A stretch of 64,000 nt of DNA from Oscillospiraceae bacterium (GTDB lineage Bacteria > Bacillota > Clostridia > Oscillospirales > Oscillospiraceae). The notes under the pieces were generated by a model. That model had not been told where the DNA came from. It worked only from the letters and a program-made list of their open reading frames with translations, and searched no databases. The translations under genes were made by a program, and so were the position numbers. Below are positions 42,360 through 49,972 of this stretch, one piece after another. The stretch spans positions 62,001-126,000 of the forward strand of contig SVMA01000002.1 of NCBI GenBank assembly GCA_015067635.1, written 5' to 3'. Position 1 is the first letter of the stretch; every line of letters begins with the position of its first letter.

Positions 42360-43229
42360 ATGATGAAAATCTTAGGATATTTAAGTATCTTTTTGGCGGC
42401 AGTATTATTAGCCTTTAATTATTATATCTTTATTGTAACCAATAATTTCGCGCCTGCGGGACTAAACGGAATTGCAACTATGATTCAGTATAAAACCGGC
42501 TTTAGCATCAGTTACATGTCGTTACTTATCAATATCCCCTTGTCCATAGTAGCATATTTTTTAGTACAAAAACAATTCGCTGTAAAAACATTGCTGTTTT
42601 CATTAGTATATTCTATTTCGTTTTTAGTTTTACAAAATTCCAATTTAACATATATACAGTATAATTCTCAAGGTCACGATACCATTTATCCGGTTATTCT
42701 AAGCGGTGTAATAAGCGGTGTTGTTTACGGCGTTTGCTTTAGAAATAACGCCTCTACAGGTGGTACCGATGTGGTCTCTCGCTATATAAATAAGGTAAGA
42801 CCTGACACCAATTTCTTTGTTGTAACCTTTACCCTAAATGGAATTGTTGCTGTTTCTTCTGTTTTTGTATATGCCGATAACTCGCTTAATTATAAGCCGA
42901 TGGCATTATGTATTCTATACTGCTTCATATCCACATTTGTCGGCAACCTGTTACTAAAAACCACCAAAACAGCGTATAAATTCACCATCATTACCACCCA
43001 TGAGGACGAATTCATTAAAGAAATTACGCAAAAGCTACATCACGGTTGCACACAAATAGACGCCGTCGGAACATATACAGGCACCAAAAAATCAGTTTTG
43101 ATCTGTATTATAAACAAGCATCAACTGAACGATTTTCAAAAAATCGTTTCGAAATACGACAATACCTTTTCCTACTTTGAAATAGTCAACGAAACCTATG
43201 GCAATTTTAAGCATATAAAACCTCGTTAA
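42360..43229 (+). CDS. YitT-family membrane protein
   Basis: A 289-residue protein with five or six N-terminal membrane helices (DUF161-type, with NYYIFIVTNNFAPAGLNGIATMIQ and the RNNASTGGTDVVSRYI loop) and a cytosolic C-terminal DUF2179 domain (YKFTIITTHEDEFIKEITQKLHHGCTQIDAVGTYTG). The family is widespread in Firmicutes without an assigned function. The gene is markedly A/T-rich and sits between spoVAC 3' copies C and D, consistent with acquired cargo. AAAGGGGG precedes the tandem ATGs. Confidence 0.9.
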   Translation: MMKILGYLSIFLAAVLLAFNYYIFIVTNNFAPAGLNGIATMIQYKTGFSISYMSLLINIPLSIVAYFLVQKQFAVKTLLFSLVYSISFLVLQNSNLTYIQYNSQGHDTIYPVILSGVISGVVYGVCFRNNASTGGTDVVSRYINKVRPDTNFFVVTFTLNGIVAVSSVFVYADNSLNYKPMALCILYCFISTFVGNLLLKTTKTAYKFTIITTHEDEFIKEITQKLHHGCTQIDAVGTYTGTKKSVLICIINKHQLNDFQKIVSKYDNTFSYFEIVNETYGNFKHIKPR

Positions 43230-43231
43230 AC

Positions 43232-43266
43232 AAAAAAAGGCTTGACCGATTCGGTCAAGCCTTTTG
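43232..43266. terminator. Cassette terminator, copy D
   Basis: AAAAAAAGGCTTGACC-GATTC-GGTCAAGCCTTTT directly after the YitT-family stop codon. Confidence 0.92.
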
Positions 43267-43268
43267 TA

Positions 43269-43411
43269 TTAGAACAATGTTGTTACCCAATAAATAACCC
43301 CATAAACCACACTCGCAAGTGTGCCGTAGGCTATAACAGGGCCTGCTATTGTGAATATTTTAGCGCCAACGCCTAACACCCACCCCTCTGCTGCTGTCAA
43401 TATAGGACACA
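43269..43411 (-). repeat. spoVAC 3'-end copy D, with boundary motif
   Basis: Encodes AEGWVLGVGAKIFTIAGPV and on to SVVYGVIYWVTTLF and stop. It is the most divergent of the copies (for example GW for GF, AYGTLAS for VYGV), yet still has no frameshift or internal stop. Boundary CTGCTGTCAATATAGGACAC, as in copy A. Confidence 0.92.
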
Positions 43412-43428
43412 CCTTTTTTTAAAATATA

Positions 43429-43457
43429 TTTACATTAGGACGGCGGTGTGGTATAAT
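43429..43457 (+). promoter_or_regulatory. Promoter of the lipoprotein cassette gene
   Basis: TTTACA (43429-43434) and TATAAT (43452-43457), 17-base spacer TTAGGACGGCGGTGTGG, nearly the same as in the SGNH cassette. Confidence 0.88.
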
Positions 43458-43479
43458 GAAATAAAGCGAGGTGGGATTT

Positions 43480-44187
43480 ATGAAAAAGATTCTCTGTATA
43501 TTTTGTGTTTTGACGATGCTTTTTTGTTTTTGCTCTTGCAAAGATGACAACGCTCATCAAGCAAATGAATATGAATCAATGAAGACCTCTATCACAAAAG
43601 ATTCCGTCAAAGAGTTTATGTCTTTGATGGAAAAATTTGAGCCCAGCGAACTAATCAGCGGTTATGAAATTAATGAAAAAAACTGCTATAATGTTACACC
43701 GCAACAAGTTGCCTCTGAAACGGATATGAAAATTTTTAAGTTTTCGGATTCTTGCGCTTCTTTTGTAATGTTAGACAACGAAATTTATCCTCTTTGCGAG
43801 TACTTTGGCGGTTATGGATTTGTCAACGCTATCCCTTGTGACTTTGATAATGACGGCAACAAGGATCTATTTGTCGCTTCTTCTTGGGGATCCGGTATGC
43901 ACCGTTCTATAATTTCTGTGTTCAATTCCGTTTCTAAGGAATCTACGATTCTCTATGACACCTCAACCACCGACACGCCAGATACAGATTTGATTGTTGC
44001 GCAGTCAACTGCCAATATTTTTACTGATGATCCTGAAATTGACGAAAAACTATACTACTCTGTATTGTCCGTAAAAATCAATATTGAAGATAATAACTTG
44101 GCAAATCTTTCTTATACTGTTATTGGCGTTAAAGGACATATTGAGTGCGAAGATAATACACCCCAATTTATACCCTATCAAGAATAG
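43480..44187 (+). CDS. Lipoprotein with an FG-GAP/VCBS-like calcium loop
   Basis: A 235-residue secreted protein. The signal peptide ends in a Cys-rich lipobox-like stretch (FCFCSC), so the mature protein is probably lipid-anchored. A DFDNDGNKDLFVAS segment near residue 125 is a classic calcium-binding loop of FG-GAP/VCBS repeats. I do not recognise the rest. It is A/T-rich, has its own promoter and terminator, and lies between the intact spoVAC end and copy D. GAGGTG gives the ATG at 43480. Confidence 0.75.
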   Translation: MKKILCIFCVLTMLFCFCSCKDDNAHQANEYESMKTSITKDSVKEFMSLMEKFEPSELISGYEINEKNCYNVTPQQVASETDMKIFKFSDSCASFVMLDNEIYPLCEYFGGYGFVNAIPCDFDNDGNKDLFVASSWGSGMHRSIISVFNSVSKESTILYDTSTTDTPDTDLIVAQSTANIFTDDPEIDEKLYYSVLSVKINIEDNNLANLSYTVIGVKGHIECEDNTPQFIPYQE

Positions 44188-44189
44188 CT

Positions 44190-44223
44190 AAAAAGGCTTG
44201 ACCGATTTGGTCAAGCCTTTTTT
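44190..44223. terminator. Terminator shared by the lipoprotein gene and spoVAC (copy E)
   Basis: AAAAAGGCTTGACC-GATTT-GGTCAAGCCTTTTTT, between the two convergent genes. Confidence 0.94.
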
Positions 44224-44224
44224 G

Positions 44225-44662
44225 TTATAATAAAGTCGTTATCCAATAAACAACCCCGTAAACCACACTTGCCACCACGCCGTAGACTATAACAGGCCCT
44301 GCGATTGTGAACATTTTCGCGCCGACACCGAGAATGAATCCTTCTGTCTTAAACTCTATGGCCGGTGCGACCACAGCGTTGGCAAAGCCGGTGATGGGCA
44401 CCAAAGTACCTGCACCTGCATGTTTGGCAATATTATCGTAAAGACTGAGACCTGTCAAAAAGGCAGACAGCGCGATCAAACTCATACAGGTGGCGGTGGA
44501 TGCGTCGGTTTTCTCTAAACCCAAGGCCAAATAGCCGTTCATTGCCAGCTGTCCAAGGACGCAAATCAGCCCGCCGATCCAAAACGCATGAAAGCAATCC
44601 TTTTTGATTGGTGATCGCGGGCTCAGAGATTGTACCAGTTTTCCGTATTCCTTTTCCGTCAT
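44225..44662 (-). CDS. spoVAC: Stage V sporulation protein AC (SpoVAC)
   Basis: A 145-residue membrane protein of the SpoVA channel that moves dipicolinic acid during sporulation and germination. It has the family pattern: KKDCFHAFWIGGLICVLGQ, then GAGTLVPITGFANAVVAPAIEFKTEGFILGVGAKMF, with several membrane helices, ending YWITTLL. The ATG at 44662 has GGAGGG upstream. The usual partners spoVAD and spoVAE should lie downstream but are absent: the downstream space holds copies of this gene's own 3' end with unrelated genes between. The repeated part begins at codon EGF near residue 105 (up to base 44346). Confidence 0.95.
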   Translation of the reverse strand: MTEKEYGKLVQSLSPRSPIKKDCFHAFWIGGLICVLGQLAMNGYLALGLEKTDASTATCMSLIALSAFLTGLSLYDNIAKHAGAGTLVPITGFANAVVAPAIEFKTEGFILGVGAKMFTIAGPVIVYGVVASVVYGVVYWITTLL

Positions 44663-44796
44663 ATTCCATCCCTCCGAAAACAGTTTGTCCAAAAGGGCGA
44701 AAAATATGAAAAAACGCATGCTTTTTAAACTTAATGTTTACAGATGGGGATAATCTGTGATATGATATCATTTAGGATAACTGCAAAACAGAGGTT

Positions 44797-45828
44797 ATGG
44801 CAATGGATTATATTGTTTTGGATATGGAATGGAATCAGCCCTGGCCCGGTTCGCCATCTGCCAAGAAAGTGCTTCCGGTTCAGATACGGGGGGAAATCAT
44901 TCAAATCGGTGCAGTTCGCGTGACCGAGGATCAGTTGGTGGCGGATGAATTTCAGGTGTTGATTCAGCCAAAGGTATATCGGCATTTGAACCGCCGCGTC
45001 AGTAAGCTGACAGGTATTAAGGAAGCGCGTCTGCGCGAAGAGGGGATTCCGTTTCCGGAGGCGATTGCGAAGTTCCGGCAATGGTGCGGGGAGGATATCA
45101 TTTTCCTCACATGGGGTTTTGATGATATCAGCATTTTGCGGGAAAATCTGCGCCTTTTCCGCCTGGAAGAAGGCTGGACGGAGCGTTGGTTCAACGCACA
45201 GATGATTTTCAATGCGCAAACAGACGGTTCCTCTTCCCAAAAGGCGCTGAAAACCGCCATGGAAATGTTTGAGATCGAGCCGTCCCGTCCTGCCCACGAT
45301 GCGTTGGGGGATGCCTATCACACGGCGCTGATTTGTGCAATGCTGGATTTGCGCAAGGGCGTGGAGAGTTATGGGCAGGCACTGAAAAGCCATGACAACG
45401 GCTTCCATGGGGCAGAGCTTCCGGGTTGCATTGCGCGGAAGGTATTCTATGACTACGCGGATAAGCGCGTTGCTCTGGCGGCTATGTCCGGGGAAGAGAA
45501 TCTGTGTCCCACCTGCGGTCGGCAGATGCTCAGCTCCCGTTGGTTTGCCCAACCGGGACATCGGTATATGGATTTGGCTACCTGTCCTGAGCATGGAAAG
45601 TTCTTAATTCGGATTCGTCTGTCCCAACAGCCTGACGGGTTGACCCGTGTCAGTCGGCTGACTTACGAGGCCACGTCTGAGGCAGCGGCAGCGTATGCAC
45701 GCCGTGCGGAAAAGGCAGATCCGGAGGAACAGCGCGGCACAGTCCGCCGTCGTCGCCGCCGTGCAGCCAGCCGGGAAATCCGGGAGGGGCAGGGCGCTGT
45801 CACAGAAAAGAAAGAAGAAGCGGAATAA
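44797..45828 (+). CDS. DnaQ-like (DEDDh) 3'-5' exonuclease
   Basis: A 343-residue protein. The N-terminal ~190 residues are an RNase T/DnaQ domain: YIVLDMEWNQP (Asp and Glu ligands), FLTWGFDDISIL, and the last motif HDALGDAYHTALI with His and Asp. The second half has a CPTCGRQM ... CPEHG Cys pattern that may bind zinc, and ends in a highly basic RRRRRRAAS-type region. Family is KapD-like; the substrate is unknown. A weak AGAGG precedes the ATG; a second ATG two codons later is possible. Confidence 0.87.
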   Translation: MAMDYIVLDMEWNQPWPGSPSAKKVLPVQIRGEIIQIGAVRVTEDQLVADEFQVLIQPKVYRHLNRRVSKLTGIKEARLREEGIPFPEAIAKFRQWCGEDIIFLTWGFDDISILRENLRLFRLEEGWTERWFNAQMIFNAQTDGSSSQKALKTAMEMFEIEPSRPAHDALGDAYHTALICAMLDLRKGVESYGQALKSHDNGFHGAELPGCIARKVFYDYADKRVALAAMSGEENLCPTCGRQMLSSRWFAQPGHRYMDLATCPEHGKFLIRIRLSQQPDGLTRVSRLTYEATSEAAAAYARRAEKADPEEQRGTVRRRRRRAASREIREGQGAVTEKKEEAE

Positions 45829-45833
45829 TTAAA

Positions 45834-45863
45834 ACGGTCCACCTCCAAAAGGGGATGGACCGT
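45834..45863 (+). terminator. Hairpin after the exonuclease gene
   Basis: ACGGTCCA and TGGACCGT pair around a CCTCCAAAAGGGG inner stem-loop, followed by AAAAATAAT. Confidence 0.65.
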
Positions 45864-45874
45864 AAAAATAATCC

Positions 45875-45903
45875 TTGACAGAAGGGGATTTGGGTGATAG
45901 AAT
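45875..45903 (+). promoter_or_regulatory. Promoter of the tRNA-CAT/tRNA-Trp unit
   Basis: TTGACA (45875-45880) and TAGAAT (45898-45903), 17 bases apart. Confidence 0.85.
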
Positions 45904-45941
45904 ATGCAGGCGGTGGTGCAGAGCACACCCAAACGATATAT

Positions 45942-46018
45942 GGGCCTTTAGCTCAGTTGGTTAGAGCCTCCGGCTCATAACCGGATCGTCCCGGGTTCGA
46001 ATCCCTGAAGGCCCACCA
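45942..46018 (+). tRNA. tRNA with anticodon CAT (Met or Ile2)
   Basis: 77 bases; acceptor GGGCCTT/AAGGCCC, anticodon arm TCCGG-CTCATAA-CCGGA, T arm CGGG-TTCGAAT-CCC, encoded CCA. No initiator C-A mismatch at the first pair. CAT anticodons may belong to elongator Met or lysidine-modified Ile2; the sequence alone does not settle it, although the GGGCCTTTAGCTCAGTTGG start resembles Ile2. Confidence 0.93.
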
Positions 46019-46046
46019 CAAAGCATCGGCAATGCCGTTTATATAT

Positions 46047-46118
<72 letters not shown>

Positions 46119-46122
<4 letters not shown>

Positions 46123-46158
46123 AAAAAGACCACACCGAAAGGTGTGGTCTTTTTTGGC
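46119..46158 (+). terminator. Terminator of the tRNA pair
   Basis: CCAAAAAAGACCACACC-GAAA-GGTGTGGTCTTTTTTGG; the A of the CCA end begins the stem. Confidence 0.94.
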
Positions 46159-46450
46159 AGGTACGGACTTGAAAGGGCGGTACCAGTCCGCAGACTGGTG
46201 CAAAAATTGAGAGCTGGCAAGCAATTTTTAGCCCGTGGGAAAGTCCATGGTCATCTGAACGCACCCGGTATGGGTGTGGGCAGAGGACCATATTGAGTTT
46301 TACGGAAAATTTGTGGCAGATTTTGTGGCAAATGCGGCTAGAAAGCAAAAAAGCCTTGCAAATCAAGGGCTTTTCCCGTGCTCTTTTCCGCCTCTAAAAC
46401 CGTAGGCTCAGGGCTCAAGTCCATGGTCAACTGACGGCACAAAATAACAT
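46159..46450. repeat. Repeat-rich region behind tRNA-Trp with a displaced tRNA fragment
   Basis: No gene seen. Contents in order: GGACTTGAA (46165-46173), an inverted copy of the tRNA-Trp T arm; hairpin CCAGTC-CGCA-GACTGG; hairpin AAAAATTG/CAATTTTT; TTTTTAGCCCGTGGGAAAGT (46225), also found behind tRNA-Ser; AAGTCCATGGTCATCTGA (46241); and at 46392-46422 a 31-base copy of tRNA-Trp bases 46078-46108 with two differences, continuing into AAGTCCATGGTCAACTGA (46417), the same end motif as at 46241. Confidence 0.85.
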
Positions 46451-46484
46451 AAAAGAGGAATGGTCTCAGGACCATTCCTCTTTT
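46451..46484 (-). terminator. Terminator of the threonine aldolase gene
   Basis: AAAAGAGGAATGGTC-TCAG-GACCATTCCTCTTTT, symmetric. Confidence 0.93.
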
Positions 46485-46486
46485 CT

Positions 46487-47512
46487 TTACAGCAGCGCTT
46501 TCAATGTCTCAATATCTTCTTCCCTGGTGGACCAGGTCGTTGCCAAACGGACAACCACCCGATTCTCGTCCAACCACTCCCAAACGGTTACGGCGACGTG
46601 CTGACGCAGACGCTCCAAGGCTTCCTTCGTGAGGATCACAAATTTCTGATTGGTGGGGGAGGGAATGTGAAAAGCATAGCCCTTTTCTGCAAAAACAGCC
46701 TCCAGCTTTTCTGCCATGTCAATGGCATGACGGCCGATATCAAAATACAGGCCATCTGTAAACAGAGTGTCAAACTGCACACCCAGCAACCGACCCTTTG
46801 CCAGCAGCGCACCCCGTTTCTTGATGCGGTTGACAAAATGGGCAGGAGCATTTCCGTGGGTAAACACAACAGCTTCGCCGCACAGCGCACCGGCCTTGGT
46901 GCCGCCGATATAGAACACGTCGCACAGCCGCGCGATATCTGCCAGCGTCACGTCGGTTTGCTGGCTCATCAGTCCGTACGCCAGCCGTGCACCGTCCAAA
47001 AACAGGTGCATCTTGTATTCCCGGCACAGGGCAGAAAGCTCTGTTAATTCCTGCTTGGTGTAAAGTGTGCCATATTCTGTGGGGTGGGAGATATAGACCA
47101 TGCCGGGGTATACCATGTGCTCAATGGCCTCGTCCGCATACAGACCTTCCAGGTAAGTACGGATGGAAGCGGGATTCAGCTTTCCCTGATTGTGCGGCAT
47201 GGGCAGGATCTTTCGGCTGCCGTATTCCACAGCGGCTGCTTCGTGGGCATGGATATGACCTGTGGTGGCGGAAATGACACCCTGATATTCTTCCAGCATG
47301 GTAGTGACCACGATGGCATTGGTTTGGGTACCTCCGGTGAGAAAAAACACATCCGCATCAGGACATTCACAGGCTGCCTTGATTTTTTCTGCAGCTGAGA
47401 CGCAGTACGTGTCAAAACCGTAGCCTGTAAGCGCCTCCTCGTTGGTTTCCAGAAGTCTCTGCAGCAGCTTGGGATGTGCGCCTGTAATATAATCACTTTC
47501 AAAGGATATCAT
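46487..47512 (-). CDS. ltaE: Low-specificity L-threonine aldolase
   Basis: A 341-residue fold-type I PLP enzyme splitting L-threonine to glycine and acetaldehyde. Landmarks are FESDYITGAHPKLLQRL at the start, GYGFDTYCVSAAEKI, LTGGTQTNAIVV, and FYIGGTKAGALCGEAVVF with the PLP Lys. The start at 47512 is where family homology begins, with weak ribosome binding sequence; upstream ATG at 47545 is an alternative. Produces glycine that the nearby gcv system could use. Confidence 0.92.
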   Translation of the reverse strand: MISFESDYITGAHPKLLQRLLETNEEALTGYGFDTYCVSAAEKIKAACECPDADVFFLTGGTQTNAIVVTTMLEEYQGVISATTGHIHAHEAAAVEYGSRKILPMPHNQGKLNPASIRTYLEGLYADEAIEHMVYPGMVYISHPTEYGTLYTKQELTELSALCREYKMHLFLDGARLAYGLMSQQTDVTLADIARLCDVFYIGGTKAGALCGEAVVFTHGNAPAHFVNRIKKRGALLAKGRLLGVQFDTLFTDGLYFDIGRHAIDMAEKLEAVFAEKGYAFHIPSPTNQKFVILTKEALERLRQHVAVTVWEWLDENRVVVRLATTWSTREEDIETLKALL

Positions 47513-47702
47513 TTTATCACGTTCTTTCTTCAGGAATGAGGTCATTTTAGCATAATCCGGAAGAAAACACAAGGCGTACCGGGGAAATGTTTTTAGGGTT
47601 GAAAAGTGGCGAAATAAATGGTATAATACAAAAAGCTATGGGTTCTTGTTAGAAGGATTTGCGGCTGTTTTCAAAAACGCAGAACAACAAAGGAGTTATT
47701 GG

Positions 47703-48908
47703 ATGAAAATACTTATCGTATCCCAATATTTTTATCCTGAGAATTTCCGGATCAATACCATCAGTCGGGAATTGGTGGAACGAGGCTATGAGGTTACAGT
47801 GCTGACAGCCTATCCCCAGTATCCCATTGGCAGGATTTATGACGGCTACGGCTTTGACATTCCCTACGAAACGGATTATCACGGGGTGAAAATCCATCGG
47901 GTGAAAACCTACCCGCGGGGCAGTAATCCCTTTTCGCTTTTGCGTAATTGCACTAGCTATGTTTCGTCAGCAAAAAAATGGGTCAAGCGGTGTGATGAAA
48001 AGTTCGATGCAGTATTTGTGTTTGAAACCTCTCCGGTGACGGTGGGCTTGCCCGCGGTTGCATACAAGAAGAAATTCGGCACACCTGTGTATTTCTATTT
48101 ACAGGACCTGTGGCCCGAGAGTGTCCATGAGGTTCTGGGCATTCGTTTTCCGCCGCTGACCTGGCTGATCAACCGGATCACCAACAAAATCTACAAAAAC
48201 AGCGACAAGATTCTCTGCACATCCAACGGTGTGATCCGCTGTTTGGAGGGCAAGGGCGTAGAGAAGGAAAAACTGGTCTACTGGCCCCAGTTCTGTGCAG
48301 AGCCCTCTGTGGCGGGAAAAGAAAAACCAGCGGTTTACAAGGAAGATTCCTTCAATATCGTCTTTACCGGAAATATCGGTGATGCGCAGGGGCTGGATCT
48401 GGCGGTGGAAGCTGCCAAGGAGCTGAGGGATGAGAAGGTTCGCTGGTATCTGGTGGGCGATGGCCGGGCTAGAGAGCGTATTGAAGCGCAGGTGCAGGCC
48501 CAGGGGTTGACCGATCTGGTGATCTTTACCGGTCGCGTGACAGAGGACGAGGCAAATGTCTATGTCCATTATGCAGACTGTGCGTACCTGTCTTTCAAGA
48601 ATAACCCCTTGTTTAATATAATCGTACCGGCAAAGCTCCAAACCTATCTCAGCTGCGGTGCTCCTGTTTTGGCGGCGGCCGGCGGAGAAACGGCAGAAAT
48701 GGTGGCGCAGGCGCAATGCGGCATAGCTGTTCCGCCGGAACGGGATGCTTTGGTGGCGGCGGTACGGCAGCTGATGGTGCTTTCTCCTGCCCAGCGGCAG
48801 GAAATGGGCGCATCCGCGCGAAAGTATTCCCAGAAGCATTTTAATAAGGACAATCTGCTGGATCAGCTGGAAGAGCTGATGTTTCCCGGCAGCAAAAACA
48901 ATAGATAA
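47703..48908 (+). CDS. Glycosyltransferase, family 4 (WbuB-like)
   Basis: A 401-residue GT-B glycosyltransferase. The start KILIVSQYFYPENFRINT and the middle FYLQDLWPESV are characteristic of WbuB, proposed to be an L-fucosamine transferase; IVFTGNIGDAQGLDLAVEAA, and PAKLQTYLSCGAPVLAAAGGETAEMVAQA (nucleotide-sugar donor site) follow. AAAGGAG precedes the ATG at 47703. It is the first gene before the fnlA-fnlB-fnlC set that makes UDP-L-FucNAc, which supports that donor. Confidence 0.88.
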   Translation: MKILIVSQYFYPENFRINTISRELVERGYEVTVLTAYPQYPIGRIYDGYGFDIPYETDYHGVKIHRVKTYPRGSNPFSLLRNCTSYVSSAKKWVKRCDEKFDAVFVFETSPVTVGLPAVAYKKKFGTPVYFYLQDLWPESVHEVLGIRFPPLTWLINRITNKIYKNSDKILCTSNGVIRCLEGKGVEKEKLVYWPQFCAEPSVAGKEKPAVYKEDSFNIVFTGNIGDAQGLDLAVEAAKELRDEKVRWYLVGDGRARERIEAQVQAQGLTDLVIFTGRVTEDEANVYVHYADCAYLSFKNNPLFNIIVPAKLQTYLSCGAPVLAAAGGETAEMVAQAQCGIAVPPERDALVAAVRQLMVLSPAQRQEMGASARKYSQKHFNKDNLLDQLEELMFPGSKNNR

Positions 48909-48922
48909 AGGATGATTGAATC

Positions 48923-49969
48923 ATGTCTGCCTTTGATAACAAAACTTTAATGATCACCGGTGGTACCGGTTCCTTCGGCTCTACGGTGCTGAAGCATTTT
49001 CTGGACTCCGATTTGAAGGAGATCCGCATTTTCTCCCGTGACGAGAAAAAGCAGGATGATATGCGCCACGAATTGCAGGCCAAGCACCCCGATTTGGCGC
49101 ACAAGGTAAAATTCCATATTGGTGATGTGCGCAATTTCCGTTCTGTGCAGGATGCCATGTGGGGAGTGGACTATATTTTCCATGCCGCTGCTTTGAAGCA
49201 GGTGCCTTCCTGTGAGTTCTTCCCCATGGAGGCGGTGCGCACCAATGTGGAGGGCACGGACAATGTGCTCCACGCTGCTATCGAAGCCAAGGTGGATCGG
49301 GTAGTGTGTCTGTCTACCGATAAGGCCGCTTATCCCATCAATGCCATGGGTATTTCCAAAGCGATGATGGAGCATGTCATCTATGCCAACGCCCGTGTGG
49401 CGGCAGACCGGGGCAATACTACCATCTGCTGTACCCGGTACGGCAACGTGATGTGCAGTCGCGGCAGTGTCATTCCGCTGTTCATTGACCAAATCAAGGC
49501 GGGCAATCCCATTACCATCACCGATCCCAACATGACCCGCTTCCTGATGAATTTGGACGAGGCTGTGGCCTTGGTTATGTTCGCATTTCAGCATGCCAAT
49601 CCCGGTGACCTGTTCATCCAAAAGGCGGATGCTTCTACCATTGGCGATCTGGCAAAGGCGGTGCAGAAGCTGTTTGGCGACACCGGCACCAATATTATCG
49701 GCACACGCCACGGCGAAAAGCTGTATGAAACCCTGATGACACGGGAAGAGCGTCTGCGCAGTGAGGATATGGGCGATTATTACCGTGTGGCGGCTGACAA
49801 TCGGGATTTGAACTATGACAAATTTATGGTCAAGGGCGATGTGCAGACAATGGCCGATGAAAGCTATACCAGCCACAACACCAACCGCTTGGATGTGGAG
49901 GGTACGGTCAAAAAGATTTTGACAACGGATTATGTGCAGGAAGCCCTGAAAGCCTGGGAGGCAAAGTAA
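48923..49969 (+). CDS. fnlA: UDP-GlcNAc 4,6-dehydratase/5-epimerase (CapE/WbjB/FnlA)
   Basis: A 348-residue extended SDR enzyme, the first step from UDP-GlcNAc to UDP-L-FucNAc. NAD-binding ITGGTGSFGSTVLKHF is at the N terminus, then FHAAALKQVPSCEFFPMEAV, and NAMGISKAMME, in which the usual catalytic Tyr of the YxxxK motif is Met, as in known CapE-type enzymes. The C terminus contains RLDVEGTVKKIL. It starts 14 bases after the glycosyltransferase gene. Confidence 0.93.
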   Translation: MSAFDNKTLMITGGTGSFGSTVLKHFLDSDLKEIRIFSRDEKKQDDMRHELQAKHPDLAHKVKFHIGDVRNFRSVQDAMWGVDYIFHAAALKQVPSCEFFPMEAVRTNVEGTDNVLHAAIEAKVDRVVCLSTDKAAYPINAMGISKAMMEHVIYANARVAADRGNTTICCTRYGNVMCSRGSVIPLFIDQIKAGNPITITDPNMTRFLMNLDEAVALVMFAFQHANPGDLFIQKADASTIGDLAKAVQKLFGDTGTNIIGTRHGEKLYETLMTREERLRSEDMGDYYRVAADNRDLNYDKFMVKGDVQTMADESYTSHNTNRLDVEGTVKKILTTDYVQEALKAWEAK

Positions 49970-49972
49970 GGT

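Noticed and set aside
39163..44346. spoVAC-end array as a classical integron
   Set aside because: The repeated sites encode protein and have no attC-like R and L boxes in imperfect palindromes, and no integron integrase is in view. Cargo genes also have their own promoters. The resemblance is only in layout.
39163..44346. Array as a CRISPR
   Set aside because: Repeats are about 140 bases and coding, and spacers are whole genes. No CRISPR repeats were seen anywhere in the window.
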